From NCBI GenBank assembly GCA_018821785.1, contig JAHJLI010000287.1, positions 1 to 37,473 of the forward strand: a stretch of 37,473 bases of DNA, read 5' to 3'. The DNA is from Pseudomonadota bacterium (GTDB lineage: Bacteria; Desulfobacterota; Desulfobulbia; Desulfobulbales; Desulfocapsaceae). The translations under genes were made by a program, and so were the position numbers. The notes under the pieces are model-generated. The model did no database searches and was not told the origin of the DNA. It saw nothing but the letters and a program-made list of their open reading frames with translations. This document shows, piece by piece, positions 27,060 to 34,916 of this stretch (the first letter of the stretch is position 1; every line of letters starts with the position of its first letter).

Positions 27060-27074
27060 GATAACCTCTCTGTC

Positions 27075-28385
27075 TCAGATTTTACGCTTGTCGATAACCC
27101 GCTGCGCTTTGCCTTCGCTGCGCTCTATGGTCTTCGGTTCAACCAGTTTCACCTTGCAGGTGACTCCAAGCAGATCCTTTATCTCTTTCTGAATATGCTT
27201 GCTCAGGTTTTCCAGCACCCGGATTTCATCAGAGAAGATCCCCTCGCTGACCTCCACCTGCACCTGCATGGTATCGAGATTTCCTTCCCTTTCAACGACA
27301 ATCAGATAATGCGGTTCAACGCCCTCTATACCGACAAGGACATGTTCCACCTGCGATGGGAAAACATTTACCCCGCGGATGATGAGCATATCATCGGTCC
27401 GTCCGGTCACTTTTTCCATGCGCACAAGGGTCCGGCCGCAACCGCAGGGTTCATAAATGAGCCTGGAGATATCCTTGGTCCGGTAGCGGATGATTGGAAA
27501 GGCCTCCTTGGTAAGCGTAGTAAAGACCAGCTCGCCCTTCTCACCAGGCGGCAGCACCGCACCGGTTTTGGGATCGATGATCTCCGGCAGGAAATGGTCC
27601 TCGCAGATATGCATGCCGCGATCAGTCACCAGACATTCCTGGGCAACCCCCGGCCCCATGACCTCGGAAAGCCCGTAGATATCGGTGGCTTTCAGATTCA
27701 GCTTGCGCTCAACCTCCTCGCGCATGCTTTCACTCCACGGCTCAGCCCCGAAGATGCCCACCCGCAGGGACAGTGACTTCGGATCAATCTTCATGGCATC
27801 CATGGCATCGGCAAGATTGAGGGCATAGGATGGAGTTGAGAGCAGCACCGTCGAGCCAAAATCACGCATGATATTGATCTGTCGTTTGGAATTGCCTCCG
27901 GATACCGGGATGGCGGTGGCCCCAAGTTTTTCAATACCGTAATGAGCGCCGAGACCGCCGGTAAAGAGGCCATAGCCGTAGGCATTATGAATCATATCAC
28001 CCTTGGTGGCCCCGGCACAGCACAGGGCGCGGGCCATGACGTTGGCCCAGGTGTCGATATCTTTGGCGGTATAGCCAACCACGGTTGGTTTGCCGGTAGT
28101 CCCGGACGAGGCATGGACCCGAACGACCTCCTCCAACGGCACGGTAAAAAGACCGAATGGATAGTTGTCACGCAGATCGTCCTTGATCGTGAAGGGCAAC
28201 TTGGCCAGGTCGGCAAGACTTTTGATATCCTCAGGTTTGACCCCGGCTTCTTCCATCTTCCGGCGATAGGGTTTCACCGTCCGGTAAACCCGCGCAACCA
28301 GATGCTGCAAACGGCGCAGCTGGATCGACTCCAGACCGACCCTGGGCAGGGTCTCCATTTCTTCATCCCAGTAATGTACCGACAT
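27075..28385 (-). CDS. paaK: Phenylacetate-CoA ligase (paralog 2)
   Basis: This 436-residue PaaK is clearly homologous to paralog 1 but diverged. It has [76 protein letters not shown] and [20 protein letters not shown]. The first gap after iorB is 18 bp, so it is part of that operon. Its difference from paralog 1 suggests a different substrate, for example an indole- or hydroxy-substituted aryl acetate, matching the aryl pyruvates processed by IorAB. That assignment is inferred. Confidence 0.94.
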   Translation of the reverse strand: MSVHYWDEEMETLPRVGLESIQLRRLQHLVARVYRTVKPYRRKMEEAGVKPEDIKSLADLAKLPFTIKDDLRDNYPFGLFTVPLEEVVRVHASSGTTGKPTVVGYTAKDIDTWANVMARALCCAGATKGDMIHNAYGYGLFTGGLGAHYGIEKLGATAIPVSGGNSKRQINIMRDFGSTVLLSTPSYALNLADAMDAMKIDPKSLSLRVGIFGAEPWSESMREEVERKLNLKATDIYGLSEVMGPGVAQECLVTDRGMHICEDHFLPEIIDPKTGAVLPPGEKGELVFTTLTKEAFPIIRYRTKDISRLIYEPCGCGRTLVRMEKVTGRTDDMLIIRGVNVFPSQVEHVLVGIEGVEPHYLIVVEREGNLDTMQVQVEVSEGIFSDEIRVLENLSKHIQKEIKDLLGVTCKVKLVEPKTIERSEGKAQRVIDKRKI

Positions 28386-28403
28386 TTTTTTGTTTCCCCC
28401 TGA

Positions 28404-28985
28404 TCATTTACTGACGTTTCGTCCCGCCAGAAAGGCCTTCATATTGACCTCCCGGAAGCGCTCCGGCACCCGGGCGCGGATAATCTCTTCAAAAACTGCC
28501 GGGTCTACCGGCAAAAATGCCGACAGCGCCCCCACCATAACCACATTGGCGGTCTTCACTTCGCCGACAGCGCGGGCCAGATCAAAGGCGTCTACCGGCA
28601 CGACAACGATTTCCCGCTGGGTAAGATGGTCAAGCACATTTTCCGGATAAACGGCCTTGCCGGTGGCAACAGAGGGCGGCAGGATTCTCTGGGTGTTGAC
28701 AATCACCTTGCTGCCCTTGTGGAGATAAGGGAGATAGCGGACCGCCTCCATCATCTCGAAGGCCATCTGGATGTCGACACAACCCGGTTCAATGAGCGGT
28801 GAAAAGACCTTCTTGCCGTAGCGCAGTTGGGCGGTGACCGAACCTCCGCGCTGGGCCATACCATGCACCTCACTCTTTTTGGCATCGTACCCGGCCGACA
28901 ACAGGCTGTATACCGTAATTTCACTGGCCAGGAGAATGCCCTGGCCACCTACTCCGGAAAAGAGGATGTTTCCATTCTCGTTCAT
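28404..28985 (-). CDS. iorB: Indolepyruvate ferredoxin oxidoreductase, beta subunit
   Basis: This 193-residue subunit belongs to the pyruvate/2-oxoacid:ferredoxin oxidoreductase gamma-type fold. The GVGGQGILLASEI motif, SEVHGMAQRGGSVTAQLRYG, and the LPYLHKGSKVIVNTQRILPP region are typical of IorB. With IorA it oxidises aryl pyruvates (from Trp, Phe, Tyr) to aryl acetyl-CoA plus CO2 and reduced ferredoxin. Its ATG overlaps the stop of iorA (ATGA), so translation is coupled. PaaK paralog 2 follows. Confidence 0.95.
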   Translation of the reverse strand: MNENGNILFSGVGGQGILLASEITVYSLLSAGYDAKKSEVHGMAQRGGSVTAQLRYGKKVFSPLIEPGCVDIQMAFEMMEAVRYLPYLHKGSKVIVNTQRILPPSVATGKAVYPENVLDHLTQREIVVVPVDAFDLARAVGEVKTANVVMVGALSAFLPVDPAVFEEIIRARVPERFREVNMKAFLAGRNVSK

Positions 28986-30796
28986 TTTTTCCCCTCCCCG
29001 CGGGTGATGGCGTTAAATTTACAGAGCGAAGCACACTGGCCGCAGTCGTTGCAGATGATTTCATCGATCTTTGAAATGCCTTTCTGACTACTTCGATAGC
29101 CGCGACTCTCGGCCTCGCCATCACCAAAGGAGGTCCAGCTGATGGCCGGACAGCCGAGACGGATGCAGGACATACAGCCGACACAGTTTTCCTGATTGGT
29201 AAAATAGGAGACTGGTTTTCGCTCCTTCATCTCCGGCAGGAGTACGCAGGGCGCAAGAGAGATAACTACCGAGGGTTCGCGCAGTTCCACAGCTTCCTTC
29301 AACACCTTGCGGGTTTCAACGACATCATGGGGGTTGACCGTATACACATGCTTTACCCCCACCGCCCGACACAGGGCTTCGAGATCAAGACTGCTGGCCG
29401 CCTCACCCTTTATTGAATAGCCGCTGGCCGGGTTGTGCTGCTGACCGGTCATAGCGGTAATACGGTTGTCGAGGATAATGAGGGTCGAGGCGGAGTTGTT
29501 GTAAACCGTATTGATGAGGCCGGTGATGCCCGAGTGGATGAAAGTCGAGTCACCAATCACCGAGACTACCTTGTTGTAGCCGTCCTCACCCAGGGCCTTG
29601 GCCATGCCGTGGGCAATCGACACCGACGCGCCCATGCAGACGCAGGAATCCATGGCCGACAGTGGCGGTAAAAACCCCAGGGTATAGCAGCCGATATCGC
29701 CGGAGACAAAGACTTTCATCCGGGAAAGGTTGTAGAAGATTCCCCGGTGCGGGCAACCGGCGCACATATTCGGCGGGCGGTTGGGCAGTTCCACCGCGGC
29801 AAAAAGCTCCGGCCCAGAACCCGGTTCGATAGCCTGGCGAACAATGGCAGTATTCAACTCGCCCTGGTTGGGGATGCAGTCCTTACCGTGGCAGACAATG
29901 CCCATGGCCTTGATATGGGTTTCAAGAAAGGGATCAAGCTCTTCGACAATGATGAGCTCTTCGACCATGGCGGCAAATTCGCGGATCTTTTTCTCCGGCA
30001 GCGGCCAGCACATGCCGAGTTTCAGAACGGCGGCCTCGGGAAAGGCCTCCTTGACATAAAGATAGGAGACCCCGGAAGTGATGAACCCCCGTTTGCAATC
30101 TCCCGGCTCAATGCGGTTAAATGCTGCGGTCTCGGCCAGCTCGCGGCATTTCTGCATGCGCTCTTCCACCACGATGCGGCGCTGCCGTGCCATGGCCGGG
30201 AGCATGACAAGCTTGCCGGGGATTTTGTTGATGCCGCAGACTGCGCTTGAAGTGGTTTTTTCGCCCTCTGCCACCACCCCTTTGACATGCGATACCCTGG
30301 TGGTAATGCGCAGCATTATCGGGGTGTCAAAATCCTCGCTCAACTGAAAGGCCAGCTTCACCATGTCTTTCGCCTCACTCGGGTCAGACGGCTCAAGCAT
30401 AGGCAGCTTGGCGGCAAAGGCGTAGTTGCGGTTATCCTGCTCATTCTGCGACGAATGCATCTCCGGATCATCGGCGCTGACGACCACCAGCCCGCCGCAG
30501 ACACCGGTGTAGGAGGCGGTAAAGAGCGGATCGGCGGCGACGTTGACCCCGACATGCTTCATGGTAGCCAGCGCCCTGACACCGGCAAAAGAGGCACCGA
30601 TTGCAACTTCCAGACCGACCTTCTCGTTGGGCGCCCATTCGGTATATACACCCTCATAGCGCGACAGGTTCTCCATGATTTCCGTCGACGGAGTACCGGG
30701 GTAACCGGAAGCAATCTTCACTCCGGCTTCATAGGCCCCGAGCGCGATAGCTTCATTGCCGGACATCCACAGACCATTTTCTTTAGCGTGTGTCAC
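28982..30796 (-). CDS. iorA: Indolepyruvate ferredoxin oxidoreductase, alpha subunit
   Basis: From the GTG at 30796 this encodes about 604 residues. The N-terminal part has SGNEAIALGAYEAGVKIASGYPGTPSTEI and AIGASFAGVRALATMKHVGVNVAADP (pyrimidine-binding domain). The centre has the TPP-binding region (GDSTFIHSGITGLINTVYNN), and the C-terminus has two ferredoxin-type cluster motifs (CVGCMSCIRLGCP and CNDCGQCASLCKF). The GTG follows AGGAG by five bases. A longer frame starts at TTG 30859, but a promoter-like -10 (TATAAG) lies right next to that codon, which favours the downstream start. It heads the iorA-iorB-paaK-ACT-paaK operon. Confidence 0.95.
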   Translation of the reverse strand: MTHAKENGLWMSGNEAIALGAYEAGVKIASGYPGTPSTEIMENLSRYEGVYTEWAPNEKVGLEVAIGASFAGVRALATMKHVGVNVAADPLFTASYTGVCGGLVVVSADDPEMHSSQNEQDNRNYAFAAKLPMLEPSDPSEAKDMVKLAFQLSEDFDTPIMLRITTRVSHVKGVVAEGEKTTSSAVCGINKIPGKLVMLPAMARQRRIVVEERMQKCRELAETAAFNRIEPGDCKRGFITSGVSYLYVKEAFPEAAVLKLGMCWPLPEKKIREFAAMVEELIIVEELDPFLETHIKAMGIVCHGKDCIPNQGELNTAIVRQAIEPGSGPELFAAVELPNRPPNMCAGCPHRGIFYNLSRMKVFVSGDIGCYTLGFLPPLSAMDSCVCMGASVSIAHGMAKALGEDGYNKVVSVIGDSTFIHSGITGLINTVYNNSASTLIILDNRITAMTGQQHNPASGYSIKGEAASSLDLEALCRAVGVKHVYTVNPHDVVETRKVLKEAVELREPSVVISLAPCVLLPEMKERKPVSYFTNQENCVGCMSCIRLGCPAISWTSFGDGEAESRGYRSSQKGISKIDEIICNDCGQCASLCKFNAITRGEGKK

Positions 30797-30865
30797 AATC
30801 TCTCCTGGTGGGTAGAAATCTGTAATACTATGGGATCTCAGATCATCGACTGCAGACAAAAAATC

Positions 30866-30894
30866 CTTATAGCGACTGTAAAATAACTGAGCAA
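30866..30894 (-). promoter_or_regulatory. Candidate promoter of the iorA operon
   Basis: On the minus strand TTGCTC (30889-30894) and TATAAG (30866-30871) are separated by 17 bp, a sigma-70-like pair with a good -10. It would give a 5' leader of roughly 60 nt before the GTG at 30796. Confidence 0.4.
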
Positions 30895-31033
30895 ACTACT
30901 CTGAAACCAGGCATTCCGGCAAGTTATTTTTCATTTCCCAAAGAACCACACTCTCCCGGCTCCGTCAACACTTTGCCGTTCTGTTCGTCAGGGTATTTAT
31001 CTTAATTATTCTGTCCAGAAGAAGACCTTTGCT

Positions 31034-31061
31034 TTGACAACTCCACCACTCTCTCTATAAT
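31034..31061 (+). promoter_or_regulatory. Consensus sigma-70 promoter of the CBS-ACT gene
   Basis: A perfect -35 TTGACA (31034-31039) and a perfect -10 TATAAT (31056-31061) with a 16-bp spacer lie 78 bp upstream of the ATG at 31139. GGAGG (about 31124-31129) is the ribosome binding site. Expression is probably strong. Confidence 0.8.
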
Positions 31062-31138
31062 AAGGGAATTCACACAGAAAAGACCTTATTCAACCGATAA
31101 TTGCTTTTCAGCTATTTTTTTACGGAGGAAGTAACACC

Positions 31139-31810
31139 ATGTATATCGACAGAATAATGCATACCGATCTCATCACTGTCTCACCCAAGACCACCCTCGT
31201 TCAGGCACGCGACTTGATTGAAGAAAAGAAGATTGATCACCTTCTGGTAGTAAATGACAAGAAAAAACTTGTGGGCATCATCTCAGATCGCGATCTCAAA
31301 CAGAACTGGGCTTCGCCTGCCACTTCTCTCAGCACCCACGAACTGAGCTATCTGCTGCAGAAAGTACTGGTATCGATGATCATGATCAAAACAGTGGTAA
31401 CTATTCCCACAAATACCACTATTGAGAGGGCGGCTCTCATCATGCAGCAAAACAGGATCAGCGCCCTGCCGGTCATGGAAGAGGGTGAACTGGCCGGAAT
31501 CATTACCAGCAGTGATGTCATGGCGGTGTTGCTGCAGGCCATCGGCATCAGTGATGAAAGTGTGCGCCTCAGCATCTTTGTACGTGACACAATCGGCAAA
31601 CTGGCGGAGGTCGCCGATACATTAAAGGATGAAGGAATTAACATTCAGAGCCTTTTCTGCTGGCCGGAAAACAGGCATCCGGGCATTACCGAAATGGTAC
31701 TGCGGGTTGCCAACCAGGATGGCGTCAAAGCCATGGAGGCCCTGAATGGCAAGGGTTTCAAGGTAAAGAATCGGTATGAGAAGGATATAACCCCGTTCCT
31801 GCCGAAATAA
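31139..31810 (+). CDS. CBS-pair and ACT-domain protein (AcuB-like)
   Basis: This 223-residue cytosolic protein has two N-terminal CBS motifs (residues about 1-60 and 78-135), with typical VSPKTTLVQARDLIEEKKIDHLLVVND and IPTNTTIERAALIMQQNRISALPVMEEGELAGIITSSDVM. A C-terminal ACT-like domain (about 142-215) includes VRDTIGKLAEVADTLKDEGINIQS. CBS pairs bind adenine nucleotides and ACT domains bind amino acids, so it is likely a sensor; similar proteins are called AcuB. It is transcribed divergently from iorA and has its own near-consensus promoter. Target unknown. Confidence 0.9.
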   Translation: MYIDRIMHTDLITVSPKTTLVQARDLIEEKKIDHLLVVNDKKKLVGIISDRDLKQNWASPATSLSTHELSYLLQKVLVSMIMIKTVVTIPTNTTIERAALIMQQNRISALPVMEEGELAGIITSSDVMAVLLQAIGISDESVRLSIFVRDTIGKLAEVADTLKDEGINIQSLFCWPENRHPGITEMVLRVANQDGVKAMEALNGKGFKVKNRYEKDITPFLPK

Positions 31811-31841
31811 TTACCTGAGAGAGTGGGTATAGAGCAATGCG

Positions 31842-31875
31842 GGTCGTTGCCTCCGCCATGGCAGAGGCAACGACC
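31842..31875. terminator. 12-bp hairpin between convergent genes, probable bidirectional terminator
   Basis: GGTCGTTGCCTC (31842-31853) pairs perfectly with GAGGCAACGACC (31864-31875). The loop contains the palindrome GCCATGGC. It sits in the 79-bp gap between the converging CBS-ACT and rubredoxin-DUF2231 genes. There is no T-run on either side, so termination may be weak or factor-dependent. Confidence 0.55.
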
Positions 31876-31889
31876 TCAAGCAAGCGATG

Positions 31890-32699
31890 TTATTTCCGTG
31901 TTCCGAAAACCAGCTTGCCGCCGAGATGTCCGGCGATACCAACCGCAACAAGCAGACCGGCGGCGACACCAAGATAGATTAGCCTGGATGGGGAACCCAG
32001 GGCCAGGACCGCAGGATCGATAAGCCGCCAGAAAACGAGAATGTTTGTTGCCGCAAGGACCACCACGCTGCAAAATATTTTGGTGATAAAAATCATGCTC
32101 TTGACACCTTTATAACGTTTTTGCCATTCAATAAAGCCGGTCAGCATGACAACCGGCAACATCAGCAGGACAAAGATCAGATTATAATAGGCAGCCAGCT
32201 CCAGGCCGACGATATTGAAGTACCCGGCGATCGCCAGAAAAGCCACGACCGCAGGTATAATGCCGTTTGGAAAATGGACGGTTATCGGATGCAAATGGAG
32301 TTTCAGCACCAGATTGCCAAGTGTATTAAAGAGCGAACCGCCCTTCTTGCCGGTTTTCTCACTTCCTGCAACCGACTCGACGACGATTGCCAAGCCGCTC
32401 TCCACCCCGATTTTTTTGCCATCCGCATCGATTTCCACAAACTGGTTTTTGGGAGCAGCACAAACCGGACAAGTGTCCGGCGGTTCGTTGCCGCTATGGA
32501 TATAGCCACAAATTGAACACCGCCATCTTCGCACGGAAGCGCTGGTGGCGGCTACACTACCACCTTCCTGCTTCGCCCCGACAACTATTTCCTTGAACAT
32601 TTTCCCAGGGGCCTCACAAACCGGGCACTTTTCTGGGACTTCGCCTGCCTTATGAATATACCCGCAAACTCCACACTCCCAATTGCTGCTCATAGACAT
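31890..32699 (-). CDS. Double-rubredoxin/DUF2231 membrane fusion protein
   Basis: This 269-residue protein has two rubredoxin-like iron-binding modules in its N-terminal 100 residues: WECGVCGYIHKAG with CPVCEAP, and WRCSICGYIHSGN with CPVCAAP. Each provides two CxxC pairs for a mononuclear Fe(Cys)4 centre, as in rubrerythrin C-termini. A linker leads to a DUF2231-type membrane domain with four hydrophobic helices (LHPITVHFPNGIIPAVVAFLAI, YYNLIFVLLMLPVVMLTGFIEW, and two more). It could pass electrons between a soluble redox partner and the membrane. It is the last gene of a tight minus-strand operon, three bases after the FAD oxidoreductase gene. ATG at 32699 or 32693. Confidence 0.88.
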   Translation of the reverse strand: MSMSSNWECGVCGYIHKAGEVPEKCPVCEAPGKMFKEIVVGAKQEGGSVAATSASVRRWRCSICGYIHSGNEPPDTCPVCAAPKNQFVEIDADGKKIGVESGLAIVVESVAGSEKTGKKGGSLFNTLGNLVLKLHLHPITVHFPNGIIPAVVAFLAIAGYFNIVGLELAAYYNLIFVLLMLPVVMLTGFIEWQKRYKGVKSMIFITKIFCSVVVLAATNILVFWRLIDPAVLALGSPSRLIYLGVAAGLLVAVGIAGHLGGKLVFGTRK

Positions 32700-32702
32700 A
32701 CC

Positions 32703-33815
32703 TCAATGTAAACTAAATGTTTTGATAAACCGCCGATCTATCCAGTCTTTGATGGTAAATGCAAGTTTTCCGGCAAAGGAAATCGACCATTTTCCGAGAA
32801 CCCCCTGTCCATCACCCAGATTATATATGAGGAGGTAACTCCCCCCGGGTGAGAATTTTACCAGGGCCCGTCCTTCAAGACAGGCCAACAGGTTGTGGTA
32901 CAACACAGGATTCTGGCGAACCGCATAGACACCTACCTTATGCAGGGGCTTCTTGGCGAAATAGATACAGTCCCCGCCGCCGAAGATAAAGGGGTAGCGG
33001 ATCGACTGCAGGTATTCGTTCACCTGCAGTCCACCATCCGGGCCAATAGGCAGGCCGGAACGCGCAAAAATCTGCGATGGCTTGACCCCTACAGCGGCAA
33101 AGGTGACATCCGCCTGATACTCCTGGCCATTGTCGAGAAAGATCCGATCACTTTCAATGAGCCGAACATGCCCGACTTCAAGGATCTCAATTCCTTTCTT
33201 TATAAGTGCCGTTTTCACCAGGCGGCGAATCCGGGCTGGCCGCCCGGACATGAAAACTCGGCTGCCGAAGAGTTGAATGACAGGCATGGTCACGTCGTGC
33301 CTATGGCACAGCTGATGGATATTGCCGGCAATTTCAATGGCCGACGGTCCGCTGCCGATAACCGCAACCCGTATTTTCCTGTCTTTGGCCAGTTCGAGAA
33401 TTTTCTCTTTGGCCCGTTGCAGCTCCTCTATAGGCTTGGGGGTGAAAACATTGGGATAATCCCCTTTCACTATCTTTCTAGGAACATACGAACCGGCATT
33501 GCAGGACAGGACATCAAAGGGGATCTCCTCCTCCGTACCCTCAAGATACACCAGGCGTTTATGTGGATCGATCCGATAGGCCTTGCCGAGAATAAAGCGG
33601 CCACCCTGAGCCTCAACCTGACGGCGCGTGGCAAAGCTGATCTCTTCCGGCTGATAGGTCCCGCCCAGCATGCCCGGCCCCATGCCGCTGTAATAATGGC
33701 GTTCGGAAGGCTGAATGACGGTGACGTTAAAACCTTTGGCGATAATGTTTTGTATGTTGGCAAGGGTCACCATATGAGCATGACCTCCACCAATGAGAAG
33801 CAGCTGTTTTTTCAT
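32703..33815 (-). CDS. FAD/NAD(P) oxidoreductase of the SelD-associated type
   Basis: This 370-residue pyridine nucleotide-disulfide-type flavoprotein begins KKQLLLIGGGHAHMVTL, an FAD-binding GxGxxH-like motif with GGGHAH. YYSGMGPGMLGGTY, a second dinucleotide site (VIGSGPSAIEIAGN, about 165) and the FAD-anchoring GGGDCIYF follow. This combination is typical of the family (TIGR03169) found as the N-terminal half of some SelD proteins, while also occurring alone, as here; no SelD domain is present. A role in selenium or sulfur reduction is suggested by this relation and by the upstream Sec-rhodanese. It overlaps that gene's stop by four bases. NDH-2-like quinone reductase activity is an alternative. 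Confidence 0.87.
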   Translation of the reverse strand: MKKQLLLIGGGHAHMVTLANIQNIIAKGFNVTVIQPSERHYYSGMGPGMLGGTYQPEEISFATRRQVEAQGGRFILGKAYRIDPHKRLVYLEGTEEEIPFDVLSCNAGSYVPRKIVKGDYPNVFTPKPIEELQRAKEKILELAKDRKIRVAVIGSGPSAIEIAGNIHQLCHRHDVTMPVIQLFGSRVFMSGRPARIRRLVKTALIKKGIEILEVGHVRLIESDRIFLDNGQEYQADVTFAAVGVKPSQIFARSGLPIGPDGGLQVNEYLQSIRYPFIFGGGDCIYFAKKPLHKVGVYAVRQNPVLYHNLLACLEGRALVKFSPGGSYLLIYNLGDGQGVLGKWSISFAGKLAFTIKDWIDRRFIKTFSLH

Positions 33816-34666
33816 ATGAGATCCTGCTGATGATCGATATAGTGGCTCAGCCTGGCGATATGCGAACGTTCTTCCGCAGCAATCCGGCGCAGCACCCGCT
33901 CACTGCCGGCCTCTGTGCTTTTTTCCGCCGCACGGAGATACAGATCAAGCGCCTGCGCCTCAATCGCCATGGCCAGGGACAGGACTTCCGACTCGGAATC
34001 AAGGTCAGTCTTATACAGCTGCAGATACTCCTCTGTCGTCAGGCCGCCTTCCATCGCCGGTTCGGCAATTTTTTCGGCGAAATCGGCAACAGAGAGCTGC
34101 GTGCCGGTAATCTCGCCATAAAGCTGCACCAACTGCTCCTGGTGCAGGATTTCAATATCGGCCAGTTTGCTAAAAAGGGCCTTGGTCGCCTCCCGCACCA
34201 CTCGTTTTTGCATGGCGAGATAAAAATCCCTTAAACCCATTTCCAGGCCGAAACCGATAGTGATTGCCTCCTCGCCGCTCAATACCCGGTCAAACAGGTG
34301 CAGACCAGTATCTTCAGACCCCACAGCGACCTCTTTGTCCCAGGCCTTGATACCACCCGACAGATTATAAATCTTTTCAAAACCTTTTCCAGCCAGCATC
34401 TGCGCAGCAACCCTGCTACGCCCACCGATAGCTCAATAGATGACAATCGGCTTTTCCCGGGCAAGTTCGCCAAGGCGGTTCTCTAAGTCTCCGAGAGGCA
34501 AGAGTTTTGCGCCCGGCAAGTGCCCGGCCGCATATTCCTGCGGCTGCCGGACATCAAGAAAAAGTACGTCTCCGTCCGGGTGGTCGGCAACCAGTTGGTT
34601 GGCCTCCTCCCAGTTAATTGACGCGACAGGGGTGAAAAACTGCAGCCATTTCATAGCATGCTCCAA
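33812..34666 (-). CDS. Rhodanese/ferritin-like fusion, selenoprotein (Sec at catalytic position)
   Basis: Read through one in-frame TGA (34433-34435), this encodes 284 residues. Residues about 15-110 form a rhodanese domain (VLFLDVRQPQEYAAGHLPGAKLLPLGDL, then KPIVIY-U-AIGGRSRVAAQML). The TGA lies exactly where rhodaneses carry their catalytic Cys, so Sec78 would form the persulfide or selenide intermediate. From about 130 a ferritin-like four-helix domain follows, with a complete set of diiron ligands: Glu in GLEMGLRDFY, EILH, Glu in MAIEAQALDLY and EERSH. A SECIS-like hairpin follows the TGA. The frame is intact on both sides of the TGA. The gene is coupled to the FAD oxidoreductase by a four-base overlap. 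A pseudogene is the alternative, but less likely. Confidence 0.83.
34402..34421 (-). promoter_or_regulatory. Bacterial SECIS hairpin after the TGA at 34433
   Basis: On the minus strand GCGTAGCA pairs with TGCTGCGC (8 bp, one G-U pair) around the loop GGGT. The loop begins 19 nt after the in-frame TGA, with G at its first positions. This fits the bacterial SECIS model and lies inside the coding sequence, as required. Confidence 0.7.
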
Positions 34667-34916
34667 CGGGTGAAAATTTACCAGTCGAGTTAAATAATCG
34701 GCATAAGCAGAATATATCTAGCTCATCGCCGACCTCTAACAGCCAGATACCATAATACATCTTTTTGGTATGACCTGTCTACTCTATCGATGACTTTTCT
34801 GCCTTACCTCGAAGACTCCTGGAAAAATCTGTTGCCGGTCAGGATAATGTCGACTACGATTACTGGCCGATGCGAAAGAGGAACAATGGTGCGATACTCA
34901 GGACAGTGGAGGATAG
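34667..34916. promoter_or_regulatory. Divergent promoter region of the Sec-rhodanese operon and the M20 peptidase
   Basis: This 250-bp region serves two divergent units. ATACCA (34747-34752) and TGGTAT (34766-34771) form a weak inverted repeat that could be an operator. GGAGG at 34909-34913 is the ribosome binding site of the peptidase gene. No consensus promoter stands out. Confidence 0.35.

Noticed and set aside
32895-33830. 311-residue ORF antisense to the FAD oxidoreductase gene
   Set aside because: Shadow of a gene with two clear dinucleotide-binding motifs; no motif in the antisense product.
34433-34666. Separate truncated rhodanese gene followed by a separate ferritin-like gene (33812-34399)
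   Set aside because: Both parts are in one frame, the 11 codons between them complete the rhodanese active-site loop (AIGGRSRVAAQ), and the stop is TGA at the catalytic position with a SECIS-like hairpin. One selenoprotein gene explains this better.
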